DNA of 38,732 bases from Patescibacteria group bacterium (GTDB lineage: Bacteria; Patescibacteriota; Patescibacteriia; Buchananbacterales; SURF-54): positions 82,357 to 121,088 of the forward strand of contig JAHIRB010000007.1 in assembly GCA_018818885.1 (NCBI GenBank), in the 5' to 3' direction. Shown one piece after another: positions 6,497 to 13,594 of the stretch; position 1 is the stretch's first letter, and the number at the start of each line of letters is the position of its first letter. Both the position numbers and the translations under genes were made by a program. The notes beneath the pieces are model-generated. The model saw only the letters and a list, made by a program, of their open reading frames with translations, was not told where the DNA came from and made no database searches.

Positions 6497-7651
6497 TTAC
6501 TCTAAAACTAAAATTTTATTTAGATAATGTTGTAGGCTGTAATTTTCTACTGACGATCTAGCCTGTTTTTTTAATGATGTGAGCTTGTCCTTATTTATTG
6601 ATTTTAATAGTTCAAGCAATCCTTGTTCATCACCTGGTTCGAACATATAGCCATTCAATCCAGTTTTGATTAATTCTGCTGCCCCGCCAATATTTGTAGC
6701 TATAACCGGTACTCCATGTGACAATGCCTCACCAATCACCATGGGTGAATTTTCATAACAAAGTGAAGGCATAATCAGTAGATCATTTTGACTAAAAGTA
6801 CTTGATAGATCTTCTTGTTGTATTTTGCCTAAAATATGAATATTGTTGTTATGTTTTGTTTTTTGGCCCACTTCCATCACCATACTCCCCTCTCCTGCTA
6901 TGTTTAGATGATATAATTTCGGATCAAGTTTTTTAAAAACTTCAACCAAAAATATAATTCCTTTTTGTTTTTCTACTTGTCCCAAAAATAAAAAGTTTAT
7001 CTTGTTTTGTTCAACATTATTTGATTCGACTTGCTCGGTAGCGACAATTGGGTTTGGTAAAACAATCTTTGTAGATTTTTTAAAAAAACCCATACTTTGA
7101 TAAAAATCCATCAACCACTTTGAAGGCGATATGACTATGCTAGGTGATCCAAATAATATCTTGGTTAAATTTTGATAAAGCCTAATTAAAATAGTCAAAT
7201 TTTCTTGGCCTTTAATCATTAGGCCAGATGGAACTGATAGTTGCACATCGTGTATTGTATGAACATGTTTTATTCCTAACTTTTTAATTGTTCGTGGTAT
7301 TAGATAAGAAAGTCCTTTGATATTGTGTGTAAATACTATTTCTGGATTTTCCTTTTGTAATATCTTTGTGACAGCTCTTGCTGAAAAAATATTTAACATA
7401 TCAATAACATGCCAAGGCAACCTTAACAAAAATGGCTTTGAGTTTATATCAATAAATGAAAAAATATTTCTACTAGCTATTCTATATATTTTGATACCAT
7501 CGATTTCTTCAACTTCATCTTTTACCCCAAGAGTTATCAAAACAACGTGATCACCCTGGTGAGCAAGACCACGTGCAATATTTTCTACAACAACTTCTGC
7601 GCCTCCTCTTAAGAATGGCTTATAAAGGCTGTTTATTAAACAAACTTTCAT
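6497..7651 (-). CDS. GT4-family glycosyltransferase (GT-B fold)
   Basis: This 384-aa cytoplasmic or peripheral enzyme transfers a sugar from a nucleotide-sugar donor. Seen: an N-terminal acceptor domain beginning MKVCLINSLYKPFLRGGAE with the GGAE glycine loop (16-19), and a C-terminal donor domain with INFLFLGQVEKQKG and the EX7E region ENSPMVIGEALSHGVPVIAT followed by GGAAELI. It is the last gene of a leftward run and overlaps the VanZ gene by 32 nt. It ends back-to-back with the rightward gene at 6496, with no gap. Sugar specificity cannot be read from the sequence. Confidence 0.88.
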   Translation of the reverse strand: MKVCLINSLYKPFLRGGAEVVVENIARGLAHQGDHVVLITLGVKDEVEEIDGIKIYRIASRNIFSFIDINSKPFLLRLPWHVIDMLNIFSARAVTKILQKENPEIVFTHNIKGLSYLIPRTIKKLGIKHVHTIHDVQLSVPSGLMIKGQENLTILIRLYQNLTKILFGSPSIVISPSKWLMDFYQSMGFFKKSTKIVLPNPIVATEQVESNNVEQNKINFLFLGQVEKQKGIIFLVEVFKKLDPKLYHLNIAGEGSMVMEVGQKTKHNNNIHILGKIQQEDLSSTFSQNDLLIMPSLCYENSPMVIGEALSHGVPVIATNIGGAAELIKTGLNGYMFEPGDEQGLLELLKSINKDKLTSLKKQARSSVENYSLQHYLNKILVLE

Positions 7652-8009
7652 ATCTTTTTTTAATCATCAGCATTATTAAAATTATTGCACCAACAGAATC
7701 AACTAAAACATCAAAAGCAGATGCAGTACGGCCTGCTATAAATGATTGATGGAATTCATCCATGATAGCAGATAAAATTGTTAGCATTAATGAATAAAGT
7801 AATATTTTATTGAAATTAATTTTGTAGTTATTTAGGGCTTTATAATACAAAAATGTTAAGACAAAATATTCAGCCATGTGAGCAATTTTTCTAAAAACTA
7901 AATCCCAAGCATAGGTTAGTTCTGATTTTAGATGGGGCTGATTAGAAAACCAATAAATAACTCCTAACCATAAAATAACATATAACCAGTTTAGAATTTT
8001 TTTCTTCAT
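7620..8009 (-). CDS. VanZ-like membrane protein
   Basis: This 129-aa protein has about four membrane helices. Seen: WFSNQP (20-25), RKIAHMAEY (41-49), DEFHQSFIAGRTAS (84-97) and the following DVLVDSVGA, all hallmarks of the VanZ-like family. The biochemical role of that family is not settled; VanZ itself gives low-level teicoplanin resistance. The gene overlaps the upstream GT4 gene by 4 nt (ATGA) and the downstream GT4 gene by 32 nt, so the three are translated as one coupled unit and probably act on the same envelope polymer. Confidence 0.85.
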   Translation of the reverse strand: MKKKILNWLYVILWLGVIYWFSNQPHLKSELTYAWDLVFRKIAHMAEYFVLTFLYYKALNNYKINFNKILLYSLMLTILSAIMDEFHQSFIAGRTASAFDVLVDSVGAIILIMLMIKKRYESLFNKQPL

Positions 8010-9157
8010 AATGATTTATAAAGTTGATCTATATTTTGAATAAATTTATCCCAAGCATATTCATCCTCTACTTTCTGACGTCCAGCTTTTCCCTGTTGCA
8101 TAGCCATGTCTGCATTGACGATTAATTGATCTAACTTTTGTGCTAAGTCTTTTTCATTTTTTGGTACTACTAGTAAACCGTTTTGCTTATCATCTATAAC
8201 CGATCTTACTCCTGGCAAATTTGACCCAATTACTGCTTTACCACAAGCCATACCCTCAATTAAGGCCATGCCAAAAGCCTCTGATTGATCAATCGAAGGC
8301 AATACTACCATGTCTGATATGTTGTAGTATTTTGGAAGATCAATTTCTTCTACTTTTCCTGTAAATTTAATATGATCAAATAGATTTAGTTGATGCGCTA
8401 AATCCTCATAATCAGGTCTTAAATCACCTTCTCCTACAATGATGAGCTTGGTTTGCTTGCCAGCCTCTGTATTCTTGATTAATTTGTATGCTTTTATCAA
8501 ATATTCGATACCTTTAAAATAATGTGCCGAATCTAAACCACCAACAAATAGTATTACTCTAGTGAATGGATCAATTTCTAATTGCGACATTAATTCTGTA
8601 TCTTTTGCAGCTGGACTAAATTTTTCAATATCTACACCGTTAGGTATTTCGACGTATTTGTTAGGATTATTTTTTAAATCGTCTTTTAGTAATGAATTTT
8701 TAGCATAATCGTTTGAGGTAACAATAATTTTATGTGCACGTTTTATTATTTTTGGTAAAGCAATCTTTCTATGTAATTTAAAGATTAATCCTTTCCATCC
8801 CCGACCAACTGTGTCCATATGATAATGCAAAACCAATTTTTGGTTTTTTGTAACCTTTACAAATTCTGCGCCACCAAAAAATGGATAATGAAGGTGTACA
8901 ATGTCGTATTTGTTTTTCTTTATCTGTCCTTTGATGCTAGGAACAAAAGCGGCATTTCCAAAAGTATAAGAAGGTGGTATTTTTTTTAAAGTAAATCCAC
9001 TCATTTTTTCAACCTGTAATTTTCTTTCTTTGTAATTAGGAGTCAAAACTTCTACCTCATACCCAAGTTTGGACAAATTCAAAGCTTGATGATATGCGAC
9101 ATTACCTATACCGGCCAAGTATGGAGGAAAAGTTGAAACAATTATTGCTATTTTCAT
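8006..9157 (-). CDS. GT4-family glycosyltransferase (GT-B fold)
   Basis: This 383-aa protein starts MKIAIIVSTFPPYLAGIGNV with the glycine-rich N-terminal loop of GT4 enzymes. The C-terminal half carries VILFVGGLDSAHYFKGIEYL, LIIVGEGDL and the EX7E motif in EAFGMALIEGMACGKAVIGS, which binds the nucleotide-sugar donor. No membrane segment is obvious. No Shine-Dalgarno site precedes the ATG; upstream is a 69-nt gap holding a hairpin (9175-9210). Its 3' end overlaps the VanZ start by 4 nt. Donor and acceptor are unknown. Confidence 0.88.
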   Translation of the reverse strand: MKIAIIVSTFPPYLAGIGNVAYHQALNLSKLGYEVEVLTPNYKERKLQVEKMSGFTLKKIPPSYTFGNAAFVPSIKGQIKKNKYDIVHLHYPFFGGAEFVKVTKNQKLVLHYHMDTVGRGWKGLIFKLHRKIALPKIIKRAHKIIVTSNDYAKNSLLKDDLKNNPNKYVEIPNGVDIEKFSPAAKDTELMSQLEIDPFTRVILFVGGLDSAHYFKGIEYLIKAYKLIKNTEAGKQTKLIIVGEGDLRPDYEDLAHQLNLFDHIKFTGKVEEIDLPKYYNISDMVVLPSIDQSEAFGMALIEGMACGKAVIGSNLPGVRSVIDDKQNGLLVVPKNEKDLAQKLDQLIVNADMAMQQGKAGRQKVEDEYAWDKFIQNIDQLYKSL

Positions 9158-9174
9158 AATACTAATTTTTTAAA

Positions 9175-9210
9175 ACAAATTGAAACGAATCGTATCCGTT
9201 TTAAATTTGT
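9175..9210 (-). terminator. Hairpin between two glycosyltransferase genes, possible weak terminator
   Basis: The arms ACAAATTGAAACG (9175-9187) and CGTTTTAAATTTGT (9197-9210) pair with one bulge around a 9-nt loop. On the minus strand TTTTAAAAAATT follows. It could attenuate read-through from the GT2 gene or protect the mRNA. AT-rich and of modest stability. Confidence 0.45.
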
Positions 9211-9226
9211 CCTTCTTTGGAATTAA

Positions 9227-10273
9227 CTACCACCAAATTATTCTTTTAATTATCTGCCAATAAAAATTAAAGAATGGATTTACTAAATAATCAATTATTG
9301 GATTTTTTATTTCCTGATGTTCAATTTTTCCAGCAAAATGCCTTACCATTTCTCTATCTCCGACTCTTCTCATGCTTTGAATTTTTCTTCTTTTTAAAAA
9401 TATCTTTTCTAAATTCTTACCATTAAGTAAATACTTATAAACTTTTATCTTTTCTTTCCACCAGCCAGATTTTATTGAAAATAAAAATAAACCAATTTCC
9501 ATAATATCCATTGCAGGGCCAATTAAAAATAATGTTGGCCACTTATAATATTGTAGCATAACCATGTAACGATTGCGCTCCATATAATAATATTTTGTAA
9601 TACTTCTTGAAAATTCGTATTTATGGAATACTACAGACTTTGCTGCCAACATTATTTTGTAGCCAAAAATTTTGGCACGCCAGCAAAGTTCTAAATCTTC
9701 GTGATAGCAAAAAAGATCTTTATCTAGCAGGCCAATCTCTTTTAGAATTGTTATTTTTATTAACATGCATGCACCGCTGGCATAATTTATTTCCTTGACA
9801 TCGCATGCATTATCTTCTTCCAGATTGCCATCAGCCCAGCCAAAGCCAAGAAAATGAATTACATTACCCCTGCTATTGATTATTGTTTTGTCGTTATAGT
9901 AAAGTAGTTTTGACTGGATGATTGCTGTCTTTGGAGAATTTTCTGCTAGCTTGACTACTTGATCTAAAAAATTTGGATCAACTACAGTATCTTGATTTAA
10001 TAAATAAATATAATCATAACCTTTATCGATTGCATATTGAATCCCTATATTATTACCTTGGGCAAATCCATAGTTTTCGCTATTTTTAATCAGTTTAACA
10101 TTTTGATAATTCTTTACTATGTAATTTACTGAATCATCAGTAGAAGCATTATCAACAACAATGATTTGATATTGATCCTTAGGATAAGTAATTTTTGTTA
10201 AACTAGACAAACAATCCGGCAAAAATTGCCGGCCATTGTAGACAAGAATAATTATGGCTACTTTTTTATTCAT
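9227..10273 (-). CDS. GT2-family glycosyltransferase (rhamnosyltransferase-like)
   Basis: This 348-aa GT-A fold enzyme shows VAIIILVYNG at the start, VVDNASTDDS (39-48), the metal/nucleotide motif LLNQDT (91-96) in place of a classic DxD, and YHEDLELCWR (about 190-200), which holds the catalytic acidic residue of the family. The C-terminal region has a short hydrophobic or amphipathic stretch that may anchor it to the membrane. The closest functional relatives by motif are O-antigen rhamnosyltransferases (WbbL-like), but the donor cannot be fixed. TATAAT lies 12 nt upstream of the ATG inside an inverted repeat (10286-10326). Confidence 0.85.
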   Translation of the reverse strand: MNKKVAIIILVYNGRQFLPDCLSSLTKITYPKDQYQIIVVDNASTDDSVNYIVKNYQNVKLIKNSENYGFAQGNNIGIQYAIDKGYDYIYLLNQDTVVDPNFLDQVVKLAENSPKTAIIQSKLLYYNDKTIINSRGNVIHFLGFGWADGNLEEDNACDVKEINYASGACMLIKITILKEIGLLDKDLFCYHEDLELCWRAKIFGYKIMLAAKSVVFHKYEFSRSITKYYYMERNRYMVMLQYYKWPTLFLIGPAMDIMEIGLFLFSIKSGWWKEKIKVYKYLLNGKNLEKIFLKRRKIQSMRRVGDREMVRHFAGKIEHQEIKNPIIDYLVNPFFNFYWQIIKRIIWW

Positions 10274-10285
10274 GGTATTTAGTTA

Positions 10286-10326
10286 ATTATAGTTAATTGT
10301 AGCGATAATAGTATGCTAACTATAAT
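10286..10326. repeat. 10-bp perfect inverted repeat before the GT2 gene
   Basis: ATTATAGTTA (10286-10295) and TAACTATAAT (10317-10326) are exact reverse complements separated by 21 nt. On the minus strand the arm nearest the 9227-10273 gene contains a TATAAT 12 nt before its ATG. It could be an operator or a hairpin ending the DUF2304 gene; the sequence does not decide. Confidence 0.5.
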
Positions 10327-10346
10327 AACTCTAATCTCTACAATCA

Positions 10347-10691
10347 CTACTCTTTCTCTTCCTTTCCTTCATCACTTTCCTTTAAAGCAATATGTCGTGT
10401 AATTTTGCTGATACTTCTTTCGATTTTTTCTAACTTAACAATTAGTTTAAATATCAAAAAGAACAGCACAATTATTGAAACGTAAACTAATAGATCAATA
10501 CCTCTACTAACCCCAACAAATTGTGCAATAATATCGGTAGTTTGCGGTGTGATAGCTACTACAGCAACAGCTAACCAAAATACTACCCAAACAATTGCTT
10601 CTCCAATTCGAAGTTCTTGTTTTTTTAGCTTAAGCAGTGTTCGCCAAATAGCAAATATTACAAAAAATACTACTAAGACTTTGATAATCAT
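10347..10691 (-). CDS. DUF2304 small membrane protein
   Basis: This 114-aa protein has three hydrophobic helices (about 3-18, 31-47, 65-85) and a charged C-terminus (KESDEGKEEKE). The pattern matches DUF2304, a family usually encoded directly beside DPM1-like GT2 enzymes, as here (1-nt gap). A role as membrane partner of that transferase is inferred from this linkage; no catalytic residue is known. Confidence 0.8.
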   Translation of the reverse strand: MIIKVLVVFFVIFAIWRTLLKLKKQELRIGEAIVWVVFWLAVAVVAITPQTTDIIAQFVGVSRGIDLLVYVSIIVLFFLIFKLIVKLEKIERSISKITRHIALKESDEGKEEKE

Positions 10692-10692
10692 A

Positions 10693-11370
10693 TTATTTTT
10701 TTGATATTACTTTACTTAAAAATAGATCGGATACTATTTTAATCGAATTAAACACGCTTTGACCTTTTTGTTTTGAATATTCAGTATAGCGCATAGTTAC
10801 TGGTACTTCTTGAAATTTTAATTTATGTTTTTTTATTTCTTGAATCACTTCTGTTGCATGCGCCATTTTATCCTGATTTAATTCTATTAGATTAATTGCT
10901 TTTTTTGAAAATGCTCTAAAACCATTATGTGCATCTGATAATTTTACACCTACAAAAAGTCTCTCAAATAATATTCCACCACGTAATACTATTTTTTTTA
11001 TTAGTGGAACATTAGACTTTCTTTCCATAAATCTAGAACCTAAAGCTACATCTATTTGTCCAATGAGTAAAGGTTCAATAATTTTTGCAACTTCCTCTGG
11101 TTTATTTTGTCCGTCTGCATCAAAAGTTACGACGATATCTGCGCCCACTTTTTTTGCATAATCAAATCCTGTCTGTAAAGCTGCGCCCTGGCCCCTATTT
11201 ATAAAATGCCGTAAGACTACGGCACCAGCATTTTTAGCAATTTGACTTGTATTGTCTTTTGACCCATCATCAACTACCACTACTTCGTAATTAAATTCAT
11301 TTAAACCTTTAACTACTTCACCAACCATTTTTTCCTCGTTATAGGCAGGAACAACAATTAATATAAGCAT
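10693..11370 (-). CDS. GT2-family polyprenyl-phosphate glycosyltransferase (DPM1-like)
   Basis: This 225-aa enzyme would move a hexose from a nucleotide sugar to polyprenyl phosphate, giving a donor for GT-C enzymes. Seen: VVPAYNEE (6-13), VVDDGSKDNT (32-41), the DxD motif in FDADGQ (83-88), and LSDAHNGFRAFSKKA, typical of the DPM1 subfamily. It lacks C-terminal membrane helices; the adjacent DUF2304 protein may supply them. Its ATG (11368-11370) directly abuts the 120-bp inverted-repeat element B, which now separates it from the upstream epimerase gene. A frame from that element overlaps it by 13 nt. Confidence 0.88.
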   Translation of the reverse strand: MLILIVVPAYNEEKMVGEVVKGLNEFNYEVVVVDDGSKDNTSQIAKNAGAVVLRHFINRGQGAALQTGFDYAKKVGADIVVTFDADGQNKPEEVAKIIEPLLIGQIDVALGSRFMERKSNVPLIKKIVLRGGILFERLFVGVKLSDAHNGFRAFSKKAINLIELNQDKMAHATEVIQEIKKHKLKFQEVPVTMRYTEYSKQKGQSVFNSIKIVSDLFLSKVISKK

Positions 11371-11423
11371 ACCCGGTAGTAGTCCCGTAAATGGAATTTA
11401 TAATTTTTATTAACCATACTCAT
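11358..11423 (-). CDS. Second micro-frame of element B, overlapping the next gene
   Basis: Twenty-one codons beginning MSMVNKNYKFHLRDYYRV. The frame runs through the terminal repeat and stops 13 nt inside the GT2 gene. It starts 4 nt after the stop of the first micro-frame and has AAGGAT just upstream as a possible ribosome site. The counterpart in element D begins MINKYNKSHLRDYYRVC. Part of this match is forced by the conserved repeat DNA. Confidence 0.35.
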   Translation of the reverse strand: MSMVNKNYKFHLRDYYRVCLY

Positions 11424-11490
11424 ATCCTTACATATTTGATTTATTTAGTTGTTCAATAGTGATATTAATTTTTATGGGATCACTACCGGG
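11371..11490 (-). mobile_element. 120-bp inverted-repeat element at a start codon (element B)
   Basis: The ends are imperfect inverted repeats: ACCCGGTAGTAGTCCCGTAA from 11371 and, read from the other end, CCCGGTAGTGATCCCATAA from 11490. CAT flanks both sides (11368-11370, the ATG of the GT2 gene, and 11491-11493). Without the element the epimerase stop would be 7 nt from that ATG, a normal operon junction. The element shares both ends and part of its interior with element D (31143-31253). It encodes no transposase, only two 21-codon frames arranged as a relay from the outer ATG to the inner ATG. It looks like a miniature, non-autonomous element. Confidence 0.75.
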
Positions 11491-11493
11491 CAT
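11428..11493 (-). CDS. First micro-frame of element B, starting at the duplicated ATG
   Basis: Twenty-one codons starting MPGSDPIKINITIEQLNK and ending TAA. The ATG is the outer CAT-strand triplet, 7 nt after the epimerase stop. The counterpart in element D starts MPGSDPVKFNITI. Conservation beyond the terminal repeat (NITI) is suggestive, but the peptide may have no function beyond bringing ribosomes to the next frame. Confidence 0.35.
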   Translation of the reverse strand: MPGSDPIKINITIEQLNKSNM

Positions 11494-11500
11494 AACAAAA

Positions 11501-12520
11501 TTATTTTTTAGTTACATCCAGTAAACCCTTAGCTGCTTTAAGGTAATCAATAGTTTTAGATATTCCATCCTCTAATCTTACCACCGGAAACCAACTCAAT
11601 TTTGTTTTTGCAGTGCTGATATTAGGTAAGCCTAAAGGTGACATAAATAAAAGTGGTTTTTCAAATTTAATTTTTGACTTTGATCCAGTCATCTCTATGA
11701 TCTTTTTTGCAACATCAGAAAGTTTATATTCAATATCACTTCCTAAATTTACTGGGTCTGAAACAGTAGAAGACATCATTTTAATTAATCCTGTGATAAT
11801 ATCTGACACATAACACAAGGAAGTTGTAAAATTTTCATCACCATAAATAATAATATCTTGATTGTCAAGTGCGTTATCTACAAAATCAGGTATCATTTGT
11901 CCATCATCTAATTTTAGTCTTGGGCCATAAGTTCTAAAAATTCTGGCAATTTTTGCATCAATATTGTATACATCGCGATATGTAGAAACCATGGTTTCTG
12001 CAAAACGTTTACCTTCGTCGTAACATGCACGTGGTGAAAGCAAATCAACATTACCAATATGATCTTCTGTAAAATTTTTCTGTTCTTCGCCTCTTGGACC
12101 ATAAACAACAGAAGATGATGTAAATAATATTTTTGCTTTGTATTTTACTGCCAAATCTAACGCATGTTTTGTTGCCAAACAACTACTTAGTAAAGTTTCA
12201 ATTTTTGTTTTTTCAAAATTCTTAGCAGATGTTGGACAAGCTAAATGATAAATTTCTTGTATACCTTGAAACTTAACTTTAAATACCTCTAATTCGGAAA
12301 AACTTTCAAGATCGATATCTTCAATTAAATCATGTTTAATAAATTTAAAATCTGGATCTTGCAGCAAATTATCAATATTTTTTTCATCACCAGAAATAAA
12401 ATTATCGATACATATCACCTTGCTAGTTTTTAGTAATTCTTCGCACAAATGAGAGCCCACAAAGCCAGCTCCACCAGTTACAATCACATTTTTTTTATCA
12501 AATATTGCTTTTTTTGCCAT
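11501..12520 (-). CDS. NAD-dependent epimerase/dehydratase, UDP-glucuronate decarboxylase-like
   Basis: This 339-aa extended short-chain dehydrogenase has the NAD motif GGAGFVG (16-22), the catalytic serine region TSSSVVYG (134-141), and Tyr167/Lys171 in CYDEGKR. The CYDEGKRxAE and RIFxTYGPR motifs are characteristic of UDP-glucuronate decarboxylases (UXS), which make UDP-xylose. Other nucleotide-sugar epimerases of this family remain possible; for example, the usual RIFNTYGPR is RIFRTYGPR here. It has its own promoter (12543-12572). Its stop is followed by element B, which separates it from the GT2 gene it was probably coupled to. Confidence 0.82.
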   Translation of the reverse strand: MAKKAIFDKKNVIVTGGAGFVGSHLCEELLKTSKVICIDNFISGDEKNIDNLLQDPDFKFIKHDLIEDIDLESFSELEVFKVKFQGIQEIYHLACPTSAKNFEKTKIETLLSSCLATKHALDLAVKYKAKILFTSSSVVYGPRGEEQKNFTEDHIGNVDLLSPRACYDEGKRFAETMVSTYRDVYNIDAKIARIFRTYGPRLKLDDGQMIPDFVDNALDNQDIIIYGDENFTTSLCYVSDIITGLIKMMSSTVSDPVNLGSDIEYKLSDVAKKIIEMTGSKSKIKFEKPLLFMSPLGLPNISTAKTKLSWFPVVRLEDGISKTIDYLKAAKGLLDVTKK

Positions 12521-12542
12521 ATTTTGTAAGTTAATTTCTTTT

Positions 12543-12572
12543 ATTATAGCCTAATTTTGTCTATTTTGGCAA
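12543..12572 (-). promoter_or_regulatory. Promoter of the epimerase gene
   Basis: On the minus strand TTGCCA (12567-12572), an 18-nt spacer and TATAAT (12543-12548). The predicted start is about 15 nt before the ATG. No Shine-Dalgarno site is visible. It separates this unit from the upstream HD-protein gene. Confidence 0.7.
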
Positions 12573-12580
12573 ACTCTTCT

Positions 12581-13180
12581 TTAATTATATTTAACTAAGT
12601 TTTTGAAAAAATCTACAGTATACAGATAATCCTTTCTGTACTCTCTTTGTATTTCAGAAAATTCAATTGAATCCCATTTACTCTGTAATTTTTTTCCTGT
12701 TCCAAACCATCTGACTATTGTATCAATATTATATCCCCGTATTGTCATGGGTGTTATTATTCTGTAAACACCAATTGCACCAAAAGCATCCACCTTATCA
12801 AAACTGCTCATGATTTTTCCTTCCAATCCACCTAACTGCTTTTTTATACTGGTATGGCTTGAGATTGCTTGATAAACTATATTAATTTTTTCTGGTGGAT
12901 ATTTTATTTCTTTTAATATCTTTTTAGCAATTTTAGCAGATGCGACATCGTGATTTTTAATTGGAGTTTTATTAAAAGCAACGATATCGTGTAATAGACA
13001 GCAAGCAACTAAAATTTCCAGATCTGCCTTTTTCTTTAATCCAAACTTTTCTGCCATTTTCCAAACCCTGATATGATGCGTGGGGCCATGGCAAGGTAAA
13101 AATTTATCACTTCTTTCCCAGAGCTTGTTAATTTCTTTGATTATCTTTCTCTCCCAAAATTTATAATTTTCCTTCTTCAT
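12581..13180 (-). CDS. HD-domain phosphohydrolase-like protein
   Basis: This 199-aa soluble protein has the metal-binding HD pattern: THHIRVW with H35/H36, CCLLHDI with H64/D65, KNHDVASA with H77/D78, and a late acidic residue in SFDKVDAFG. The layout fits small HD hydrolases of the YedJ type, which act on nucleotides or other phosphate esters; the substrate is unknown. It overlaps the GtrA gene by 20 nt and is the last gene of the O-antigen-ligase/subtilisin/GtrA run, so it is co-translated with envelope genes, though its role there is unclear. Confidence 0.8.
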   Translation of the reverse strand: MKKENYKFWERKIIKEINKLWERSDKFLPCHGPTHHIRVWKMAEKFGLKKKADLEILVACCLLHDIVAFNKTPIKNHDVASAKIAKKILKEIKYPPEKINIVYQAISSHTSIKKQLGGLEGKIMSSFDKVDAFGAIGVYRIITPMTIRGYNIDTIVRWFGTGKKLQSKWDSIEFSEIQREYRKDYLYTVDFFKNLVKYN

Positions 13181-13592
13181 GCTTGTGTGGTTTAAATGTC
13201 CAAAATTTATTTACAAAAAAATTCCATAGCAACACAACAGCTGTTGCTATTATTTTGCTAACATAGAACCAATATTGATCAAAGAGCTGTACGGAAGAAA
13301 GTAAATATATAACTAAGTTATTTATTAATACTCCTGTAGCATTCACGAGCAAGAATTTTATAAATTTTGTATGCTCTTTAGATTTATTACTATCTGCTGC
13401 TTCTTTAAATACCCAATAACGATGTAGGAAAAATTTCGAAAATATTGCAGTTGTTAAAGCAACGGTATTAGACAAGTATTGATTAATTTCAAAAACATCC
13501 TTTAACAAAAATGTTAATCCAAAATCAACAACCGCTATTGATGCTCCTACCACAGTAAAATACAAAAATTGTTTTAGATTTTGTTTTAACAT
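13161..13592 (-). CDS. GtrA-family membrane protein
   Basis: This 143-aa protein has four membrane helices (about 10-30, 38-58, 80-100, 108-128). The N-terminal QFLYFTVVGASIAVVDFGL and the C-terminal NFFVNKFWTF are GtrA signatures. Members are thought to move polyprenyl-phosphate-linked sugars across the membrane or to assist GT2 partners. It starts 2 nt after the subtilisin stop and overlaps the HD gene by 20 nt. Confidence 0.88.
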   Translation of the reverse strand: MLKQNLKQFLYFTVVGASIAVVDFGLTFLLKDVFEINQYLSNTVALTTAIFSKFFLHRYWVFKEAADSNKSKEHTKFIKFLLVNATGVLINNLVIYLLSSVQLFDQYWFYVSKIIATAVVLLWNFFVNKFWTFKPHKHEEGKL

Positions 13593-13594
13593 GG

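Noticed and set aside
9158-9226. The 9175-9210 hairpin as a fifth start-codon element
   Set aside because: It is 17 nt away from the ATG, lacks CAT on its far side, shares no sequence with the other elements and contains no relay frames.
10274-10346. The 10286-10326 inverted repeat as a mobile element
   Set aside because: Very short, AT-rich, no CAT flanks and no second copy in the window; kept only as an inverted repeat.
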